Assembly: GCF_002368115.1 (NCBI RefSeq)
Contig: NZ_AP018316.1
Span: 4,421,462 to 4,445,542 of the forward strand
Source of the DNA: Dolichospermum compactum NIES-806
GTDB lineage: Bacteria; Cyanobacteriota; Cyanobacteriia; Cyanobacteriales; Nostocaceae
Direction of reading: 5' to 3'
DNA: 24,081 nt
Shown: one piece after another, positions 7,291-15,244 of the stretch
Layout of the letters: each line of letters opens with the position of its first letter
Numbering within the stretch: the first letter of the stretch is position 1
The notes under the pieces: generated by a model
Database searches by the model: none
What the model saw: the letters and a program-made list of their open reading frames with translations, nothing else
What the model was told of the DNA's origin: nothing
Translations under genes and position numbers: made by a program

Positions 7291-8379
7291 CTAAATTTTA
7301 ATAACCCGCTTTATTGCTTCCAGATAAGCTTTGCCGTTGCGTAAGTCTGGCTCTAAATGATTTCCTTCAGCCCATTCATTCCAGGCATTAATAAAGACGA
7401 TATTATCATCTAAGTCCTGACGTAAAGGCAATTTATTAACTACGTCAGATAATTTCTCCTCAAACTCTTTGGGAGTTGAATTTTTCAAAGAAATAGAATT
7501 TTTTCCCCTTCTAGGACTATTATCCCAACTCACAAAAACTGTAGGATAGGCAGAGGTGCTTTGACCATGAAATGTAGGACACATGACTTGTCTTGCCCAT
7601 GGGCTATCGTAAACTTTTAAGGTTGAACTGAAGATATTCAGTTTTAAATTTCGCTTAAAACGACTGAACCTGGGTTTACCATCTTCAAAAGCATTGGGTA
7701 ATCTACCCAATTGAGGCTGAACATCTAAGGTATGGTCGCAACCAATAGTTTTACAATCTACATTGCTACAATGAGCATTACAGCCAATAATGTAAGGTTC
7801 AGGAATGCCTAATGTCATACATTCCGATTTCAAACGCTCTATAGTTTTTTTAGAATCAGGTAAATCTAGAGGTTTATAAATTATAAAAAGGGGTCTACCT
7901 TGAATGCGGATATATCTCGGATCAGCAAAAGCTTTGGACAGCCATTGTGCATGATTGACAGTATCTTCATCTGAATAACTTTGTTTAAGTAAAATTTCCT
8001 TTTCTTCTCCCAACCATCGTCGAGACCAAGTTTCATTAGCCCAACAAAGACAAAAAGGAAAATCAGGTTTTCCTGAAGCAAGTACGTCATTAAAAGGACG
8101 TTCTAATAATCTTTTACCATTAAACCAATAGTGATAATAACAAAATCCGTGAATACCGTATTCTCGTGCTAGGTCAGCTTGAGCTTGTCGCGCTTCTGGT
8201 AGGCGCAAATCATAAAAGCCTAAGTCAGCAGGAATGTGGGGTTGATAGTGTTCTTTAAATAAGGGTTTGGATTTCGTAACATTTGTCCATTCTGTAAAAC
8301 CCTTGCCCCACCATTGATCATTTTCAGGAATGGGATGATATTGGGGGAGGTAGAAGGCGATCGCTTTTATATCAGGCAT
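7291..8379 (-). CDS. WbsX-type protein (GH99-like domain), copy 2
   Basis: 362 residues with the same frame as copy 1: AIAFYLPQYHPIPENDQWWG near the start and FINAWNEWAEGNHLEP near the end. The middle and C-terminal parts differ from copy 1, with a Cys/His-containing segment (GCNAHCSNVDCKTIGCDH) that copy 1 lacks. The first roughly 116 codons match copy 1 almost perfectly, including synonymous positions (for example 8081-8200 against 6961-7080). This is best explained by recent gene conversion or unequal crossing over, because the rest is old divergence. Two diverged copies suggest two different acceptors or linkages. The start ATG at 8379 matches that of a third truncated copy at 9194. Confidence 0.85.
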   Translation of the reverse strand: MPDIKAIAFYLPQYHPIPENDQWWGKGFTEWTNVTKSKPLFKEHYQPHIPADLGFYDLRLPEARQAQADLAREYGIHGFCYYHYWFNGKRLLERPFNDVLASGKPDFPFCLCWANETWSRRWLGEEKEILLKQSYSDEDTVNHAQWLSKAFADPRYIRIQGRPLFIIYKPLDLPDSKKTIERLKSECMTLGIPEPYIIGCNAHCSNVDCKTIGCDHTLDVQPQLGRLPNAFEDGKPRFSRFKRNLKLNIFSSTLKVYDSPWARQVMCPTFHGQSTSAYPTVFVSWDNSPRRGKNSISLKNSTPKEFEEKLSDVVNKLPLRQDLDDNIVFINAWNEWAEGNHLEPDLRNGKAYLEAIKRVIKI

Positions 8380-8408
8380 AATTGAATTAATACTTTGAAC
8401 TAAGTTTT

Positions 8409-8534
8409 TCAGTTTTTACGGATTATTTCAATTCTGTAACCGACATTTTGGACTATAGCGATCGCCTGGATCATTTCTGTCCGTGTATCCGTCGTAGATT
8501 CAACTTCTAGTTCGGTAATTGACAATTTTGTGAG
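8409..8534 (-). other. Unassigned open stretch in the spacer between copy 2 of WbsX and the DUF29 gene
   Basis: The 199-base spacer 8380-8578 has no recognised gene. A minus-strand frame without a good start reads ITELEVESTTDTRTEM and ends EIIRKN at a TGA (8409-8411). It looks protein-like and may be another gene tail, but I recognise no family. One HIP1-like site lies near 8458. Confidence 0.2.
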
Positions 8535-8578
8535 TAAATACGAGGTTTATTGATGAAATCTACGGATGAATTAACAGT

Positions 8579-9091
8579 TTAGCAATCTTCTTTTAACTCT
8601 GGCAGCCAATCTTCATTCAAAACTTGCTCTATATTGGCAATAGGAGATGGGGGAAATAGATTTGCATTTAAACCAGTCTTCACGCTTGTAATCTGGCAAG
8701 CATCATCATAAATTTCTTGGGCAACTTCTTGAAAATAAGGCTTTAGGCTCGGACTCCGGTTTAAAAGTCGCTTGAGTTGTTTCCGTTGTTCTAGAATAGT
8801 GGCTCGCCATCCCCTTTGATTGTAATCACGCTCTTGCCACCAATAAGTCAATTTAAGTAAATGTTCATAAAGAACTAATAAGCGACTTTCTAGCTGATTT
8901 TTTTGCTCGTTGCCCAAATCCCGCAACTCCTCCACTAAGTAATCCCAATCAATGGTTTCGATCGCCCCTCTCTGGATATTATCAATAGTAGTTTGTACCC
9001 ATTGATAAAAATCAAGATCGTGAACTTGGGTCGCTATTTGAGCGGTATCGAGCATTTGAGCTTTTTGCTCTTGGGCAGTTATAGCGGACAT
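8579..9091 (-). CDS. DUF29 family protein
   Basis: A 170-residue product of normal DUF29 length. The diagnostic N-terminal block is present: DFYQWVQTTIDNIQRG, then IDWDYLVEELRDLG, then a Glu/Gln-rich helix leading to LLKLTYWWQERDYNQRGW. The C-terminal block (YDDACQITSVKTGL, FPPSP, LPELKED) also fits. DUF29 is a small helical family, hugely expanded in cyanobacteria, with no established function. It is probably foreign to the glycan genes around it. It sits directly beside a truncated third WbsX copy (9144-9194) and so marks an insertion or deletion junction. Confidence 0.85.
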   Translation of the reverse strand: MSAITAQEQKAQMLDTAQIATQVHDLDFYQWVQTTIDNIQRGAIETIDWDYLVEELRDLGNEQKNQLESRLLVLYEHLLKLTYWWQERDYNQRGWRATILEQRKQLKRLLNRSPSLKPYFQEVAQEIYDDACQITSVKTGLNANLFPPSPIANIEQVLNEDWLPELKEDC

Positions 9092-9143
9092 GGATTGAGT
9101 CTCCTGATATTGGACTGTTTTATCAGCATTCTAGCAATTTCTA

Positions 9144-9194
9144 GATGGGATGATATTGGGGCAGGTAGAAGGCGATCGCTTTTATATCAGACAT
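9144..9194 (-). pseudogene. 5' fragment of a third WbsX gene
   Basis: From ATG 9194 the sequence reads MSDIKAIAFYLPQYHPI and then meets TAG (9141-9143). The DNA matches the starts of the genes at 8379 and 7271 almost base for base, and then similarity ends abruptly. A third member of the WbsX array was therefore cut down to 17 codons. The DUF29 gene now lies where its body would have been. Confidence 0.85.
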
Positions 9195-9268
9195 AATGAT
9201 TCTAGACTATGTGCTTAAAATATACTTTTGAACAAGTTTTTGAGCTATATAAATCACAAATAAACCAA

Positions 9269-10510
9269 CTATGCTTTTTGGCAAAGCAAGTTAAGAATGC
9301 ACTTTTCTAGACGATCAATTCCTCTTTCCCAACTCCATTGCTCTAATACATAACTTCTTGCATTCTTACCCATGTTATCAGCTAACTCCTTATTGTTTAA
9401 TATTTTTGAAATCGCTTTTCCCATCTCAACAGGCTCATTTCCATTAATTAAAAAACCATTTATTCCATCTTTGATTGTTTCTCTGATCCCACCTTCGGCG
9501 ATCGCGACCACAGGAGTACCGCAGGCATTAGCTTCAAGAGGAGCAAAGCCAAATGGCTCTAAAATAGGCGTGTAAAGCATGACTGAAGCTTCGTTTAGTA
9601 ATTTAACAACTTCATCATCTGACACTCTAACTTTTGGAATAAATTCCACCCCCATAGATGTGGCAAGTTTTATGATTTCATTTTGATAGGATAAATCCGA
9701 AAAGTTTCCAATCCAGACCAATGAAGGCCTATCTTTTTTCTCAATAGTAGCAACGGCATTAACGGCTCTTTCTAAGCCTTTTCCTATATATATCGCCCCT
9801 AGTCCAACAACACTTTTTTGACGTGGCAGATTCAATGGCTTAAAGAGTTCAGCGTCAACTCCCAAATAACAAACCTTGGAATCAATTCCATAAGCCCTTT
9901 GAACACTTTCACGGCTAAAAAGCGAATTTACTAAAATCAAATCGAATGCTTCAGCATTTAGCAACTCTTCACGAGCTTGAACTCTAAATCCCTGCACTTC
10001 AATTTGATTTCTTAGAAATGCCAATGAATAACTGCGTGAAGTCCACCAAGGCTTATCAAAAGGCGGTAAAGCTAACCAAGGTAATTTTGGTAAAGCTTCG
10101 TATAACCAGCGATAAGGCTCTTGTAAATAGAGAAACTTTGGGATATTTACATATCTGGCGATTGAGGTTGTCCTGAAAAAAGTACAAGCGTTGGCAAAAA
10201 GAACATCAAAATCACCCTTATTTATTTCTTCTGCACATTGTTGACAGTGAATATCCATTGCCTGAATCTTGTCAACCATCGTTTGATAGGGACTCAATAA
10301 GTTGGCAATCCGTCCAGCTTTTGGTTGAGTTTCTGCCAACGGGACTATACTTTCTTTGATCAGATCACCAAGAGGAAGATATGTTTGATCGGCGGTGGGT
10401 GGACACCATGATTCTACTGTATGTCCACGCTCTACCAATCCTTTTACATGGTGGAATAAGGCTCGTTTACCACCGCCACTTGGTAAGTTATGCCAAACTG
10501 CAATTTTCAT
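9269..10510 (-). CDS. Family 4 glycosyltransferase
   Basis: 413 residues. It begins MKIAVWHNLPSGGGKRALFH, whose SGGGKRAL loop is the GT4 N-terminal glycine loop. The second domain starts near VVGLGAIYIGKGLERAV and carries the E-x7-E motif LEPFGFAPLEANACGTPVVA. It then ends in a C-terminal helix with WSWERGIDRLE. It is probably a cytoplasmic glycosyltransferase acting on the exported glycan. Only three bases separate its ATG from the stop of the upstream gene, so the two are likely translated together. Tight coupling to the transferase-like gene at 10514-11401 suggests they act on neighbouring steps. Sugar specificity not readable. Confidence 0.9.
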   Translation of the reverse strand: MKIAVWHNLPSGGGKRALFHHVKGLVERGHTVESWCPPTADQTYLPLGDLIKESIVPLAETQPKAGRIANLLSPYQTMVDKIQAMDIHCQQCAEEINKGDFDVLFANACTFFRTTSIARYVNIPKFLYLQEPYRWLYEALPKLPWLALPPFDKPWWTSRSYSLAFLRNQIEVQGFRVQAREELLNAEAFDLILVNSLFSRESVQRAYGIDSKVCYLGVDAELFKPLNLPRQKSVVGLGAIYIGKGLERAVNAVATIEKKDRPSLVWIGNFSDLSYQNEIIKLATSMGVEFIPKVRVSDDEVVKLLNEASVMLYTPILEPFGFAPLEANACGTPVVAIAEGGIRETIKDGINGFLINGNEPVEMGKAISKILNNKELADNMGKNARSYVLEQWSWERGIDRLEKCILNLLCQKA

Positions 10511-10513
10511 AGT

Positions 10514-11401
10514 TTAAAAATTCTTAGAAACTATTATTTTTTCCATCTCATCAACATCAACGCGGGGGATTGAGTTACTCACAAATGAATTATTACTGCA
10601 AATTCTTAATTTAATTCCACGACTCATAAGCCACTTGTGTAAATCATGAGAAGAATCTATTAATATTTTATTTTCATCTGGATCAATAGCTCCAGTTGGA
10701 TTATATTTCAAACCAAATTCATATCTAATTCTAGCTTCTGAATATCCTGTTATTACAGCTACTTTTCGAGCTATTTTTGACAAATAGAACTCCGCAGTTT
10801 CATTTTTGGAGCTTTTATTACTTTCGTAAAACTTATTATAATGTTTAAAATTACTCGCATTAGGAGAAGCCAGATCATAACTGACTAAGAAAATATCTTT
10901 TGATCCCAGGTGAAGTGCTAGATAAATAGCAGATTCTAAAATTATTCCAGGTCCCCAAGGTCTTTGTGGCACTTTTGCCAATAAAAATTTCTCAAATTCA
11001 AGAGTCACAGCTAGTCTCTTTGCTGGGTTTCTCTCCTTAAGAGGTAAATAGATATCTACGGGAGAAAATATTTCTGGATCTGCATCATTGAAAGAGGAGA
11101 TAACGTATGTACTTTTACGATATTTGTATTTTTTTAAGTTTCCTTGATTTATAAGATGAAAAATTTCAACTCCGTTTAAATATTCATGTGCTTGCTTAAC
11201 TGCAATTAATATACATTTTGAACCTAATGCAATCAGTTTTTCTTGAGGTATCTGGCTGAGTGATGGACCACAGGTAACAATTACAACTGGAATGTTCTCT
11301 GCAATGTTATGCAGAAAATCTAAAGAATCTTTAACATCTAAATTGCTTTGCTTTAAAAGCAGAATTTTTTCCTTAACCAGATCAACTTTTGATTTAGTCA
11401 T
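10514..11401 (-). CDS. Putative CMP-sugar (sialyltransferase-like, GT42-type) transferase
   Basis: 295 residues, no signal or membrane segment. VVIVTCGPSLSQIP (39-52) is a Rossmann-like opening shared by GT42 sialyltransferases and the related DUF115/MptE-like proteins. PGIILESAIYLALHLGSKDI (151-170) followed by FLVSYDL, and then GIKLRICSNNSF (262-273), follow the order of motifs I recall from Campylobacter CstI/CstII (a GxxAxxIALGYKEIYLSGIDF-like strand, then KIKLYCLCPNS). The gene lies next to a CMP-sugar synthetase and two aldolases, which fits a transferase for their product. Alternatives are a DUF115-type motility-glycosylation protein or a non-catalytic homologue. Family placement is from memory of the fold pattern and is moderate. 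Confidence 0.55.
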   Translation of the reverse strand: MTKSKVDLVKEKILLLKQSNLDVKDSLDFLHNIAENIPVVIVTCGPSLSQIPQEKLIALGSKCILIAVKQAHEYLNGVEIFHLINQGNLKKYKYRKSTYVISSFNDADPEIFSPVDIYLPLKERNPAKRLAVTLEFEKFLLAKVPQRPWGPGIILESAIYLALHLGSKDIFLVSYDLASPNASNFKHYNKFYESNKSSKNETAEFYLSKIARKVAVITGYSEARIRYEFGLKYNPTGAIDPDENKILIDSSHDLHKWLMSRGIKLRICSNNSFVSNSIPRVDVDEMEKIIVSKNF

Positions 11402-11447
11402 ACTTCAAATAATAAAAAGTGCATATTTCAGATAAAAATCAACTTTC

Positions 11448-12116
11448 TCACGTATTAATTAGTTCTAACAATTCGGTAATTTGTTTCATTTGAGGTAGTT
11501 CTAATGATTTACAAAACTCTTGCCAGTCTTTCATTTCAGTCCAGCCAGAAACAAAAATAAAGTCAAGTTCAGCTTTAGTGGCAGCAATATAGTCGTAGCG
11601 GCTGTCACCCATAAATAGAGCAGGAAATTGGATATTACCTAGCTCTTTTTCCCTTAGCAAAATTTGTTCTTTGGTGTCAGGGCTACCGAAAATCCCACCG
11701 TTGAATAAGTGACTGATACCTCGTTTTTCAAAAACATCATGTAATTCAGCTTGATCTCCGCCAGATGCTACAAGCCAACAAGTGTCAGGCAATGCTTGAC
11801 GTAACTCCTGAAGTCCTGGAGCAATTGTACAGTTTAGTAAACCTTCTCGAACGTGAGCCCCATAGGTTGACAGAAGTTCGTTAAGAGGTTTTTGGTCAAT
11901 GCCAACACCAATAATATTTTGTAGAAAATATTCAAATTTTCGATAGCGAGAAATGCCCCCATTTTGGATGTGATAATCAACTAGGGACTGAGCTACAGTT
12001 TCCCCATAAGGGAGTGCAGCTTGATAAAAAGCTTGGGTTTTGACCTGATTGGAGTCGAGAATGACACCATCACAGTCAAAGATTAAGCACTTATAGTTTT
12101 TTTCAATTTTATTCAT
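11448..12116 (-). CDS. HAD-superfamily phosphatase
   Basis: 222 residues with the HAD order of motifs. CLIFDCDGVILDS (10-22) has nucleophile Asp14 and acid Asp16. WLVASGGDQAELHDVF carries the motif II Ser. FMGDSRYDYIAA carries the motif IV acidic residues. The cap lies between motifs I and II, as in the beta-phosphoglucomutase/phosphoglycolate phosphatase branch. In this context it probably removes phosphate from a sugar-acid phosphate before CMP activation, in the role KdsC plays in the Kdo pathway. The substrate is inferred from neighbours only. Twelve bases separate it from the cytidylyltransferase gene. Confidence 0.85.
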   Translation of the reverse strand: MNKIEKNYKCLIFDCDGVILDSNQVKTQAFYQAALPYGETVAQSLVDYHIQNGGISRYRKFEYFLQNIIGVGIDQKPLNELLSTYGAHVREGLLNCTIAPGLQELRQALPDTCWLVASGGDQAELHDVFEKRGISHLFNGGIFGSPDTKEQILLREKELGNIQFPALFMGDSRYDYIAATKAELDFIFVSGWTEMKDWQEFCKSLELPQMKQITELLELINT

Positions 12117-12128
12117 AATAAAACAAAC

Positions 12129-12782
12129 CTATAGATCAAGCCATGCTTTTGCACAAGCTAAATCGTATACATCATCAATATCAATTGAGCTTCGTTTATC
12201 CATTTTGAATAAGTAAGGGGATGTACCATGAAAGTATTTCCACTCAATCATCTTTAATCGTGGTGCAAGCAAAATTCCATCGGTTACACGATAAAGTGGT
12301 GGCAATTGTTGAGAAGGGACATGGTCAATACCAAGTTTATAATTGATAGGACCTTTTTCATCCCAGAGATATCTTTTTAGTTCTTCTACGGACATCAACG
12401 AGTCAAAATCCTTGCCAAGAACACGAAGATAGCAATTGATCGCTTGGATATAATGGTGTGGCTCAACGAGAGGCGAGGTACAAGTTGCCCATAAAATGTG
12501 TTCACCCGTTACATTTTCACAGATGTGAGCTACAACTTCTCCAAACTTCTTAGTTACCTCATCACAATATTCATCTGCTCTTTTGTGGATAAAAACACCA
12601 CGATCAGAAGCCATCTGTAGCATCTCATCACAGTCAGAACTAACAACAATCTTTGATACCGTTTTGACTGCTTTTAACTGATCTATTTTATAAAGAAGCA
12701 AATTAGAGTTTGCAAAACCAGAAATATTTTTATTTTTAAGTCTACGACTACCTTTTCTGACTGGTACAATAGCAGTGATCAT
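12129..12782 (-). CDS. CMP-sugar cytidylyltransferase (acylneuraminate/NeuA-like)
   Basis: 217 residues, the normal size of a single-domain CMP-sialic acid or CMP-Kdo synthetase. Start MITAIVPVRKGSRRLKNKNI contains the CTP-binding signature (I-x-x-R-x-G-S-R-x-x-x-K-N). ILWATCTSPLVEP (about 94-106) is the second conserved loop. SIDIDDVYDLACA near the C-terminus is the acidic motif that binds metal in this family. It should activate a ulosonic acid with CTP to a CMP-sugar and pyrophosphate. Its ATG shares one base with the stop of the upstream aldolase (TAATG), so translation is coupled. The exact acid (neuraminate-, Kdo- or other type) cannot be told. No NeuB, NeuC or KdsA homologue is in the window. 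Confidence 0.85.
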   Translation of the reverse strand: MITAIVPVRKGSRRLKNKNISGFANSNLLLYKIDQLKAVKTVSKIVVSSDCDEMLQMASDRGVFIHKRADEYCDEVTKKFGEVVAHICENVTGEHILWATCTSPLVEPHHYIQAINCYLRVLGKDFDSLMSVEELKRYLWDEKGPINYKLGIDHVPSQQLPPLYRVTDGILLAPRLKMIEWKYFHGTSPYLFKMDKRSSIDIDDVYDLACAKAWLDL

Positions 12783-13558
12783 TATTGCTTCTCTCTTAAA
12801 AATTCTTTAATTAGACTACAAACAGAATCGCGAAAGATGCTCACATCTACTGAATAGCTTATATAGTTAAATCCCAGATCAAGCAGATCTTTGCTATTTT
12901 CAAGAGAATCAGAAAAAGTACCCAACAATATCTTTTTTTCCTTTGCTTTTATAAGCAAATTTTGAATATAGTCTATCAATCTGGCAGAATTAGTTTGACC
13001 CAGAATTCCAAGCGATTGAGAAAGATCATAAGGCCCAACGAACAACATATCATATCCCTCAACATCTAAAATTTCATCGATATTTTCGACTCCTTCTTTA
13101 CCTTCAATCTGCAAAATTAAAATTGCTTTGTTAGCTTCCCGAAAATAATCTTCCTTATTACTACCACCATAATTAGCTGCACGAACAAAGCGGCATACAC
13201 CACGCATACCCCCAGGGTAAAATCGAGCAGCTTTTACAGCTTTCCGTGCTTCCTCAGCGGTCGAAATATTAGGCACTTGTACTCCAACAGACCCCATATC
13301 GAGAGCAGAGCCAATAGCTTGTGGATCTACTCCCTTAACTCTTATAATAGAAGCCATACCAGTCAAAAGTGCTGCTCGAACGTGGTGACTGAGGGTTTCA
13401 GTTGTACTTGAACCATGTTCCATATCCAAAATAATAAAATCAAGCCCAGCAAGCCCAGCAGCTTCAACTATAGCACTATCGGTTGTTTTGCTAAAAATAC
13501 CAAGTGCAACACTGGTTTGCAGTTTTTGTCTAAAACGATCAACAACAGTATTTAACAT
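12782..13558 (-). CDS. HpcH/HpaI-family pyruvate aldolase
   Basis: 258 residues, normal for HpaI, GarL and RhmA-type class II aldolases. LDMEHGS (44-50) supplies the catalytic His48. IIRVKG (71-76) gives the pyruvate-binding Arg73. LQIEGKEGVENIDEI (149-163) and FVGPYDLS (173-180) supply metal ligands Glu152 and Asp178. ARFYPGGMRGVCR (111-123) is also a family block. Known members reversibly join pyruvate to an aldehyde, giving 2-keto-3-deoxy acids. They usually work in catabolism, but here the gene is inside a glycan operon and coupled to a CMP-sugar synthetase, so a biosynthetic direction is plausible. The aldehyde partner is unknown. Confidence 0.85.
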   Translation of the reverse strand: MLNTVVDRFRQKLQTSVALGIFSKTTDSAIVEAAGLAGLDFIILDMEHGSSTTETLSHHVRAALLTGMASIIRVKGVDPQAIGSALDMGSVGVQVPNISTAEEARKAVKAARFYPGGMRGVCRFVRAANYGGSNKEDYFREANKAILILQIEGKEGVENIDEILDVEGYDMLFVGPYDLSQSLGILGQTNSARLIDYIQNLLIKAKEKKILLGTFSDSLENSKDLLDLGFNYISYSVDVSIFRDSVCSLIKEFLREKQ

Positions 13559-13591
13559 TAGATAAATTTCTCAAGTAGCATTCCACAAAGT

Positions 13592-15199
13592 TTAAGTAAA
13601 AGAATAAATTGATGATTGGGATAGCTGGTATTTAGTGGGCGTTATCGCCGTTAAAGATACGGCTTGGAAAGATTGCTTATACCGCTTAAATAACATATCC
13701 ATTTCATGATTACGAGGATCATCAGCACTATAACCATCAAAGCCAGCCAGGAGAATATGTGAAGCTTTACCACTTGTAGCAATCGCTAAAGCATAAGCAA
13801 TTACCATTGATGTCGGCAACACACAATAATTCTCCGCAAACTCAAACGTGTCAGGCTGTACCGCTAAACCAAAATCTAGTAACTTCTTGCCTGCCAATTC
13901 AGCAAGAATATCTTCAGGTAACATTGAAACTGGCGTTACCAAGGGCTGAGGCAATCTGATATGCTTTGCACAGTCTGCCAATAACCGTACTGGATGACAA
14001 GCCACCCGCAGATCAATCAACTTCGGCTCTAGATGGGTTTGAGTATTGAGGGCAATGACAATCGGTTGATAACGATGGATGTAATCTTCTAATGCGCGTT
14101 GATGCTTTTTGACCCCAGGTCCAGTACCCAAAATCAGAACTTCACGCCCAGCAATTAAACTGGCTGGTGACCAACTTCCCATTGGCTCACCGACATAAAA
14201 GTGTCGTGCAGATTCCAGCGTATTCAAGCTAAACTTCTTGCCACCAGAATTTTTTAGGTGATCAATAACAGCTAACAAATCTTCCTCGCCATAACGACTA
14301 TCCGTCAGCATGGATTGAATATACGTTGGGTGGATGCCATACTTACCAGCCAAATAGTAATAAGTATTAGTTCCCCAACCATAGTAATGTTGCATCGGAC
14401 CAAAATATCGGCGAATGGCCGTCATCAAAGGCGTAATATTGCAGGGGCGATCTGACCGCAGGGTTTCCAACTCCACCGCGAGATACTCCGTCTTCACATT
14501 TCCTGCTCCTCGCCCCATACCCGTCACTGTGCCATCAATCCAGGTAACGCCATCTGCCACCGCCTGAAGCGAATTGGCTAATGCCCGCCCCATGTTATCG
14601 TGAGTATGAATACCTAATTCTCCATGCCAGCCTTGACGCAAAGCTCTAATAATTTCTGTAGTTTGCCCAGGATTCATACTGCCCATACTATCGGCGAAAT
14701 ACAGTACATCCAGAGGGTATCGGCTGGCCAGATGGGCTAACTGCTCTATTTCTTCTAAAGAGCGATCGGCAATCTGCATGAGATTAATGCCAACTTGATA
14801 ACCTTGCTCCTTGAGCCAGCGACAACCCACTAAAGTCGCTTCAAATTCATAAAAATGGCAAGGGATTCGTACCAACAGTACGGGAGAATCAACCGCAGGA
14901 GCAAACAATTTGGCTAGTGCTTGCTCCACACCATCTGGATGATTAACAATCTCACTGGCATTCACCATCACCCCGATTTTTAGTCCATCAGGGATAGACA
15001 ATCCCCGAATAAAACTATCAGTGGTGTAAGCGCATCCGCCCCGAAAACCATCTTGGGTAAATCCTCGAAAACCCAACTCCACAAAGTCAACAGATATTGC
15101 GTCCATAGCCAGAAGATAGTCTTCGATTAAAGCTTGATCAAAATCCCAAGCATTGTAGTATCCACCATCTCGCAGAGTACAATCTAGTAACTTAATCAT
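13592..15199 (-). CDS. Two-domain protein: HMGL/DRE-TIM aldolase fused to a Rossmann-like (GT42/DUF115-like) domain
   Basis: 535 residues. Residues 1-300 form an HMGL-like TIM barrel: LLDCTLRDGGYYNAWDF (4-20) has the DRE-TIM Arg10-Asp11 pair, LGIHTHDN (195-202) has the metal-binding His198 and His200, and DGTVTGMGRGAGNVKTE (222-238) closes the site. This resembles 4-hydroxy-2-oxovalerate aldolases (DmpG/MhpE), which bind pyruvate enolate. Residues 352-535 start with EVLILGTGPGVKKH and include LPTSMVIAYALAIATSG and HILLAGFDGYSADDPRN. This is the same strand order as in the protein at 10514-11401. DmpG alone is about 340 residues, so the C-terminal addition is real. Codon and base use look more GC-rich than the genes just downstream. 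Bifunctional enzyme or aldolase with a sugar-sensing domain: undecided. Confidence 0.75.
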   Translation of the reverse strand: MIKLLDCTLRDGGYYNAWDFDQALIEDYLLAMDAISVDFVELGFRGFTQDGFRGGCAYTTDSFIRGLSIPDGLKIGVMVNASEIVNHPDGVEQALAKLFAPAVDSPVLLVRIPCHFYEFEATLVGCRWLKEQGYQVGINLMQIADRSLEEIEQLAHLASRYPLDVLYFADSMGSMNPGQTTEIIRALRQGWHGELGIHTHDNMGRALANSLQAVADGVTWIDGTVTGMGRGAGNVKTEYLAVELETLRSDRPCNITPLMTAIRRYFGPMQHYYGWGTNTYYYLAGKYGIHPTYIQSMLTDSRYGEEDLLAVIDHLKNSGGKKFSLNTLESARHFYVGEPMGSWSPASLIAGREVLILGTGPGVKKHQRALEDYIHRYQPIVIALNTQTHLEPKLIDLRVACHPVRLLADCAKHIRLPQPLVTPVSMLPEDILAELAGKKLLDFGLAVQPDTFEFAENYCVLPTSMVIAYALAIATSGKASHILLAGFDGYSADDPRNHEMDMLFKRYKQSFQAVSLTAITPTKYQLSQSSIYSFT

Positions 15200-15244
15200 A
15201 GTTAAATAGTATAGTTGTTATTTATTGCTATTAGTCTGATGAAA

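Noticed and set aside
7881..8090. Minus-strand frame inside the second WbsX gene
   Set aside because: It overlaps the WbsX gene in another frame on the same strand; the WbsX frame carries conserved motifs, this one none.
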